From positions 1 to 64,000 of the forward strand of contig JAIMBF010000004.1 of the NCBI GenBank assembly GCA_023511585.1: a DNA stretch of 64,000 nt. The letters are read 5' to 3'. Positions 59,357 through 64,000 of the stretch are shown piece by piece. The position numbers were made by a program, and so were the translations under genes. Each line of letters opens with the position of its first letter. The stretch's first letter is position 1. The notes below the pieces were generated by a model that was not told the origin of the DNA, did no database searches, and was given only the letters and a program-made list of their open reading frames with translations. This DNA is from Terriglobia bacterium (GTDB lineage Bacteria > Pseudomonadota > Alphaproteobacteria > Acetobacterales > Acetobacteraceae).

Positions 59357-59381
59357 CCTCGCCGGCACGGTCCCGGCGAGG
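59357..59381 (-). promoter_or_regulatory. Hairpin sequestering the lpxC ribosome-binding site
   Basis: In the lpxC transcript CCTCGCCGG pairs perfectly with CCGGCGAGG across a 7-nt loop. The 3' arm includes the GAGG of the GAGGAG ribosome-binding site and ends two bases before the ATG at 59354. No T-run follows, so this is not an intrinsic terminator. It could limit or regulate lpxC translation, or force use of a downstream start. Confidence 0.6.
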
Positions 59382-59505
59382 AATCGCCTACCAAGTTAGG
59401 CCCGCAGGAGCGGACGGGCGAGTCAATCATTATTTCTGAATGTTTCGATCTAACCCCTTGTTTCCAAAGAAAATCTATTCGGCAGACGCGGTGCCTGTGA
59501 AAACC

Positions 59506-61182
59506 TCACGAGGACTGGCGGCGCAGAAAAGCCGGAATGTCCAGGCCGATATCCTCGCTCGCGGCCAGGCGCACCGAAGCCCGCTCCCGCTCCGGCTCCG
59601 GCGCATGCTCGGGAAGCGTTTTCTCCGCACGCGGGACCGATACGGCTTCGGCAGCGCTCGCTTGGCCACCGGGGAGATTGCGGCGAATCGCGCCCGTGAC
59701 AATGCCAAACAGGCTTGGCCGTGCGGTATGAGCCCGCGGGGGAGGAGCCGCGCCGGCAGCCGCAGCGGCAGGGGCGGTGCGACCGGAAGCGGCAAACATC
59801 CCGCGGGGCGGGACGGATTGCGCAGGATCGGGCGCTGTTGTCGATGCAGCACTCCGCATCCCGATGCCTGCCGAAGGCATCGCGTGTGTTCCCGTGCGGG
59901 CAGCGCTCGGCTGGGCGCCCCCCATCGGCTGCGGTGAGGCGGCAAGCCGGGACGCGGGGCGGAGTTCGATCGGTTGGCCCGTGCCTTGGCCCGCGATCGC
60001 TGCGTGTTCCGCAGCGGAAACGAAAACCGGCTCGGGCATCGCAGGTTCGGCAGCGGCCAAGCTTTCCGCCGGAGCCATCGCGGGCTCCGCCACCCCCTGA
60101 GCGGCGGTTGTCATCTGCACGCTCGCCATCTGCCCGGGGGGCGAAGCCTCGGCTGCGCCGGCCATGCCGCCGACCGCCACAAGGCGCGGCCGGGTCGCTT
60201 CCGTGCGCGCAGGGGAATCGATCCCGGTTGCCACGACGGAAACGCGGATGCGGCCCTGCAGCTCCTCGTCAATCGCGGAACCGAAGATGATGTTCGCCTC
60301 TTCGTCCACTTCTTCGCGAATGCGGTTGGCTGCCTGATCCACTTCAAAAAGCGTAAGATCCTCGCCGCCGGTGATGTTGATCAGCAAACCTTTCGCCCCG
60401 GCCATGGAGGTATCCTCCAAAAGCGGATTGCTGATTGCGGCTTCTGCCGCACGAATCGCGCGGTTTTCTCCTTCTGCCTCCCCGGTGCCCATCATCGCCT
60501 TGCCCATTTCGGCCATCACGGTGCGAATATCGGCAAAATCCAGGTTAACCAGCCCCGGCATCACCATCAGATCGGTCACGCCGCGCACCCCCATATACAG
60601 AACCTGATCCGCCATCTTGAAGGCTTCTTTCCAGCCGGTGCGCTCGTTGGCGAGTCGGAATAGATTCTGATTCGGGATCACAATCAACGTATCGACATAT
60701 TGCTGCAGCTCTTCGATGCCGAGCTCGGCCACCCGTGCTCTCCTGCTGCCCTCGAAGGCAAACGGCTTGGTCACCACGCCGACGGTAAGAATGTTCCGCT
60801 CACGGGCCATGCGCGCAATCACGGGCGCTGCGCCTGTGCCGGTGCCGCCGCCCATGCCGGCGGTGATGAACAGCATATGCGTGCCGTCCAAATGGCGATA
60901 GAGTTCATCGGCTGCTTCCTCCGCCGCAGCCCGGCCGATCTCCGGTTTCGCTCCTGCGCCGAGCCCTTGCGTGATATGCGGGCCGAGTTGAATGCGTCGA
61001 TCCGCACGTGAATGCATCAACTGCTGAGCATCCGTATTGGCAACGACAAATTCGACGCCCTGCAAGTTGAGCGCGATCATGTTGTCGACGGCGTTCGTGC
61101 CTCCTCCACCAACGCCGATCACGGTAATCCGCGGCGAGAAATCGGTGTGCACTTGCTGGGGAACGGTAAGGTTCAGGGTCAT
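59506..61182 (-). CDS. ftsZ: Cell division protein FtsZ
   Basis: A 558-residue tubulin-like GTPase that builds the division ring. The core has [25 protein letters not shown], the GTP signature [19 protein letters not shown], and the T7-loop region [15 protein letters not shown] long Ala/Pro/Met-rich disordered linker (residues about 325-535) follows, and the C-terminal peptide [13 protein letters not shown] binds FtsA and other partners. The extended linker is common in alphaproteobacteria. The ATG at 61182 follows AGAAGGAG. It lies after ftsA in the usual division cluster, reading away from it. Confidence 0.96.
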   Translation of the reverse strand: MTLNLTVPQQVHTDFSPRITVIGVGGGGTNAVDNMIALNLQGVEFVVANTDAQQLMHSRADRRIQLGPHITQGLGAGAKPEIGRAAAEEAADELYRHLDGTHMLFITAGMGGGTGTGAAPVIARMARERNILTVGVVTKPFAFEGSRRARVAELGIEELQQYVDTLIVIPNQNLFRLANERTGWKEAFKMADQVLYMGVRGVTDLMVMPGLVNLDFADIRTVMAEMGKAMMGTGEAEGENRAIRAAEAAISNPLLEDTSMAGAKGLLINITGGEDLTLFEVDQAANRIREEVDEEANIIFGSAIDEELQGRIRVSVVATGIDSPARTEATRPRLVAVGGMAGAAEASPPGQMASVQMTTAAQGVAEPAMAPAESLAAAEPAMPEPVFVSAAEHAAIAGQGTGQPIELRPASRLAASPQPMGGAQPSAARTGTHAMPSAGIGMRSAASTTAPDPAQSVPPRGMFAASGRTAPAAAAAGAAPPPRAHTARPSLFGIVTGAIRRNLPGGQASAAEAVSVPRAEKTLPEHAPEPERERASVRLAASEDIGLDIPAFLRRQSS

Positions 61183-61241
61183 CGAGCCATGGCTCCTTCT
61201 TCAGTGCGTTGGTTTGATCAAGCCGTAAGCTGCGCGAGACA

Positions 61242-62537
61242 TCACACCCTCTCGCGCAGGAAGTTGAGAAAACGGCGCAACAGGCCGCCTTTGCGCTCGT
61301 TCTCGAAGTCGATGTCTTGCAAACTGCGCCCATCGCCGGCAGCCCAAATCAAAAGGCCGGCAGCGGTGGCAAATGCCGGTCCCGCTGCGGCATCGGGCAA
61401 GCCGCGCAGGCCCAGGGGTTTGCCGATGCGCACATGGCGGCCCAAGATGCGGGCGGCCAACTCCCGCACGCCGGCAAGCTGCGAGGCGCCGCCGGCAAGC
61501 ACGACGCGCGGGCCGGCAATGCGCGCAAGCCCGGAGCTTTCCAGCTGCTCTTTGACCAGCTCGAAAGTCTCCTCAAGCCGCGGGCGGATAATGTTGACCA
61601 CCATCGAGCGCGGAACTTTGGCGATGTGGTGCTCGTCTTCGCCGATAAGCGGCACCGGAAGCATTTCCCGCTCGTCATCGGGGCTTCCTTGCACATTGCC
61701 GTAAAGCGTCTTCAATCGTTCGGCATGGACAACGGTTGTCGAGAGCAGACGCGCAAGATCGTTGGTCACATGCATTCCGCCCACCGGCAGTTGCATGGTG
61801 TGCAGCAACTGACCTTCGCCGAACACGGCAAGGCTGGTGGTGCCGCCGCCCATGTCGATGACCGTGGCGCCAAGCTCGCGTTCATCGGGAACCAGCACGG
61901 CCAGCGCCGTGGCGAGCGGGGCGACGACGAGTTCGGCAATGTCGAGATCCGCCCGCGCGATGGAAGCGGAAAGATTGCGCAGCGCAGTTTCGGAAGTATC
62001 GATCACGTGCAAGCGGGCGGTGAGTGTTTCGCAATGCAAACCGCGGGGATCCGAAACACCGGTGGTGTCGTCCACAGCAAAGTTCAGCGGCAGGGCATGG
62101 ACCACCTCGCGCCCTTCCACATAGGCGCGGGAACGCCCCTCCAGCACCACGCGTCGGATGTCTTGCTCGCTCACCGCGCGGCCCCCGACCGGCCATTGCA
62201 CGTTAAACAGGCGGCTTTCCGGCTGCCCGCAGGAAAGATTTACGGTCACCGCACGCAGACGGGTGTCCGCCATATCTTCTGCCTGGCCCACGGCGGCGCG
62301 AATGGCGCGCTCGGCCTCTTCCAAGTCGGTAATGCCGCCCGCGCGTACGCCGCGGCCTTTTTGCCAACCAAAGCCCAGAACGCGGAGTGTCCTGTCGGAC
62401 TCGACGCGCCCGATAATGCAGACGATTTTCGTCGTCCCAATATCCAGCACCCCGAACGGCCCGCTGCGCAGACCGTGGCCGCGCGAAGGACCGAGAGGTT
62501 CAGCCGGAGGAAGGAAGCGATGAGAAAGATCGTTCAT
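61242..62537 (-). CDS. ftsA: Cell division protein FtsA
   Basis: A 431-residue actin-like protein that tethers FtsZ to the membrane. Actin-fold motifs include phosphate-1 VLDIGTTKIVCIIG, phosphate-2 ATVIDMGGGTTSLAVF, the 1C subdomain around LRVLGFGWQKGRGVRAGGITDLEEA (seen as GFGWQKGRGVRAG), and the adenosine region RVVLAGGASQLAGVRELA. The C-terminal amphipathic helix (GGLLRRFLNFLRERV) is the membrane-targeting sequence. It starts 12 bp after the ftsQ stop and ends 59 bp before ftsZ. Confidence 0.95.
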   Translation of the reverse strand: MNDLSHRFLPPAEPLGPSRGHGLRSGPFGVLDIGTTKIVCIIGRVESDRTLRVLGFGWQKGRGVRAGGITDLEEAERAIRAAVGQAEDMADTRLRAVTVNLSCGQPESRLFNVQWPVGGRAVSEQDIRRVVLEGRSRAYVEGREVVHALPLNFAVDDTTGVSDPRGLHCETLTARLHVIDTSETALRNLSASIARADLDIAELVVAPLATALAVLVPDERELGATVIDMGGGTTSLAVFGEGQLLHTMQLPVGGMHVTNDLARLLSTTVVHAERLKTLYGNVQGSPDDEREMLPVPLIGEDEHHIAKVPRSMVVNIIRPRLEETFELVKEQLESSGLARIAGPRVVLAGGASQLAGVRELAARILGRHVRIGKPLGLRGLPDAAAGPAFATAAGLLIWAAGDGRSLQDIDFENERKGGLLRRFLNFLRERV

Positions 62538-62549
62538 GGCGCGCTTCCC

Positions 62550-63482
62550 TCAAGTCGGCCGACGCGCCGCCTGCTGGCCCGGCGGCTTGGAGTTCGAAGA
62601 GGGCGGTTGCGGCGGCACCGGTTCGGTCTCGGCGCGGGGCGCGCTGGCAGGGCGAAGCACCAGACGGTCGGGCAGGCGCATGTCCACGATTTGCAGCGGC
62701 CGCTCCAAGAGGCCGTGCTCGCGCTCCAGCTGCTCGAGCCGCTCCAGCGCAGCGGCTTCATGTCCCTCCGGCAGTAAGACGTCGAGCCCCGAGGCAAGAT
62801 GCAAATTCCAGCGGCGTTCTCCGACGCGGATCGCCGCCGTTACCTTTTCCGCAAGCTGCGGATACCGGCCGAGGGCATCCAAAATCTCGGCCGCATGCGC
62901 GGGCGCGCCGGCGCCAACCACCAGCGGCAAATTGCGAAACCGGGCCAAATCTTCGCCTTGCACCACCTGGCCTTGGCGGTCGATCAGGCGGAATTTTCCT
63001 TCATGCTGCCAAATCGCGAACGGTCGGCGCTCGGTCAGAGCCACCACGATGGTAGAGGGCCAACGCCGTTCCACCGAAGCGTTCGCTACCCAGGAAAGGG
63101 TTTCAATCCGGGCTCTGGCCGCGGCGACGGAAAAGCCAAAGATCGGCTCGCCCGGGGCCACGCCGAGGGCAGCCCGAAGCAGCGGCTCGGGGGTATTCGT
63201 TCGGCCTTCGATGAGAACCTCGGAGACGGTAAACCCAAGCGCGGCGGTGGCGCGGGCGAACCAAGCCCGAAGCGGGCCGGTGGTGCCGTTTGGCCCGGCT
63301 TTGCCGTGATCGGCCACCAGGGCATAAAGCAACACGCCCCCGAACAGCACCAGCGCTACGGCCGGAGGTTTCAGCACCCGGCGGGCACGCCGCAGCCAGA
63401 GTTTCCGCAACGAGGGCCGATCGGCCACGGCGCTTGCGCGTGAACGGCTTACTCCCGGCATGTCGCCTGCTCCACCATCCAT
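62550..63482 (-). CDS. ftsQ: Cell division protein FtsQ
   Basis: A 310-residue bitopic membrane protein of the divisome. A basic cytoplasmic N-terminus and a single helix (residues about 37-57, [21 protein letters not shown]) precede the periplasmic POTRA domain ([57 protein letters not shown]). The beta domain follows, with [11 protein letters not shown] and [10 protein letters not shown] Pro/Ser-rich tail ends it. The ATG at 63482 has a GGAG at good spacing and overlaps the ddl stop by 34 bp; an ATG at 63461 is also possible. Confidence 0.93.
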   Translation of the reverse strand: MDGGAGDMPGVSRSRASAVADRPSLRKLWLRRARRVLKPPAVALVLFGGVLLYALVADHGKAGPNGTTGPLRAWFARATAALGFTVSEVLIEGRTNTPEPLLRAALGVAPGEPIFGFSVAAARARIETLSWVANASVERRWPSTIVVALTERRPFAIWQHEGKFRLIDRQGQVVQGEDLARFRNLPLVVGAGAPAHAAEILDALGRYPQLAEKVTAAIRVGERRWNLHLASGLDVLLPEGHEAAALERLEQLEREHGLLERPLQIVDMRLPDRLVLRPASAPRAETEPVPPQPPSSNSKPPGQQAARRPT

Positions 63483-64000
63483 GCGCAGAGCTCCGGAAAG
63501 CTGATGCCGAGAAAGGCAGCCTGTTCCGGCAATAACGATGTGCGCGTCAGCCCCGGCTGGGTGTTGACCTCGAGAAGAACGAGCCGCCCCGGTTCGCCGG
63601 CGGTATCGTCGTAGCGAAAATCCGCCCGCGTCGCCCCGCGGCAGCCCAAGGCCCGATGCGCGGCAAGAGCAAATTCCAGCGCCTTTTCCGTAATCGCCGG
63701 GTGGACAAGCGCGGGTAAGACATGACGAGACCCTCCGGGCGCATACTTTGCCGCGTAGTCGTAAAACCCTTCGGCGGGAAGGATTTCCGTCACCGCGAGC
63801 GCCCGCTCGCCCAACACGCCCACTGTCAGCTCGCGGCCCGGGATATATTCTTCCACCAAAGCCACACGACCGAACCGCCAGGTGCGCGCAATTTCCGCAC
63901 GCCGATTATCGCCCTGATGAATAATCACCACACCCACGGAAGAGCCTTCGTTGACAGGCTTGACCACGAAGGGGCGCGGAAGCGGGTCTGCTTCTGCCAA
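63449..64000 (-). CDS. ddl: D-alanine--D-alanine ligase, N-terminal part cut by window edge
   Basis: C-terminal 183 residues of an ATP-grasp ligase making the D-Ala-D-Ala dipeptide of peptidoglycan. The frame continues to the window edge. Visible blocks are [15 protein letters not shown] (ATP-binding lysine and serine loop), [45 protein letters not shown] and the metal-binding [11 protein letters not shown]. The gene overlaps ftsQ, as usual in alphaproteobacterial division clusters. The TTG at the edge is not a real start. Confidence 0.93.
   Translation of the reverse strand: MAEADPLPRPFVVKPVNEGSSVGVVIIHQGDNRRAEIARTWRFGRVALVEEYIPGRELTVGVLGERALAVTEILPAEGFYDYAAKYAPGGSRHVLPALVHPAITEKALEFALAAHRALGCRGATRADFRYDDTAGEPGRLVLLEVNTQPGLTRTSLLPEQAAFLGISFPELCAWMVEQATCRE

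Noticed and set aside
61184-61195. GAGCCATGGCTC palindrome before ftsZ as an operator
   Set aside because: It overlaps the ftsZ ribosome-binding site and a chance ATG; the dyad is short and has no other support.

Overview
The window looks like a chromosomal segment of an alphaproteobacterium, most likely from Rhodospirillales/Acetobacteraceae. This is inferred from the ddl-ftsQ-ftsA-ftsZ-lpxC order, the alphaproteobacterial-type FtsZ C-terminal peptide ([11 protein letters not shown]), glyQ-glyS-ppdK synteny, moderately high GC and DUF2076/DUF4337 proteins. No rRNA is present. Four tRNAs are seen: Glu-CTC, Asn-GTT, Leu-CAA and Pro-CGG.

Layout. (1) 1-5790: a minus-strand operon of acyl carrier protein, AMP-ligase, hot-dog dehydratase, LpxL-like acyltransferase, LolA-like carrier and MMPL exporter. 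This is the proximal half of an aryl-polyene-type lipid cluster whose ketosynthases and reductase would lie beyond the left edge. (2) 5893-9834: polysaccharide deacetylase, GST, a small cassette (lipoprotein, tryptophan-rich micro-ORF, papain-like protein) and a DUF4337 protein, with two strong palindromes in a divergent 325-bp control region. (3) 9991-13566: a decayed integrative element beside tRNA-Glu, with an IS3 transposase fragment, a relaxase C-terminus, a WYL regulator divergent from an MFS exporter, and a serine-recombinase C-terminus that abuts the tRNA 3' end. (4) 13637-39377: mostly core genes (xerC, priA, a cytochrome c, a three-domain copper nitrite reductase with an FNR-type box, ndh, a UDG-like protein, thpR, a TesA-like esterase, an FtsX-type ABC exporter, a BI-1 protein, argB, glyQS, ppdK), then a sulfotransferase fusion, a haloacid dehalogenase and a phosphoesterase-radical SAM fusion. 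(5) 39425-46711: a six-gene, tightly coupled type III CRISPR effector operon. It has a Csx11-type large subunit, Cmr1-, Cmr4- and Cmr5-like proteins and two further RAMPs, best matched to subtype III-C. It has no array, Cas6, Cas1/Cas2 or ancillary nuclease in this window. (6) 46770-49382: an ssuABC-like sulfonate transporter with a clear sigma70 promoter. (7) 49653-58248: three tRNAs, apt, a Bug/TctC-like protein, an aminotransferase, a divergent gamma-glutamyltransferase, a DsbA-like protein, a glycosyltransferase-like protein and an AidB-like dehydrogenase. (8) 58362-64000: lpxC, ftsZ, ftsA, ftsQ and partial ddl.

The most notable signal is the orphan type III-C-like operon. Its large subunit lacks any GGDD cyclase motif or recognisable HD nuclease motif, while the Cmr4-like backbone keeps the aspartate expected for target-RNA cleavage. 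Its first gene (cmr1-like) has no usable in-frame start for the full domain and looks frameshifted near its 5' end. Other points of interest are a hairpin that buries the lpxC ribosome-binding site, a gamma-glutamyltransferase with Ser-Ser at the catalytic Thr position, a metallophosphoesterase with degenerate metal motifs fused to a radical SAM domain, and the tRNA-anchored relic element.
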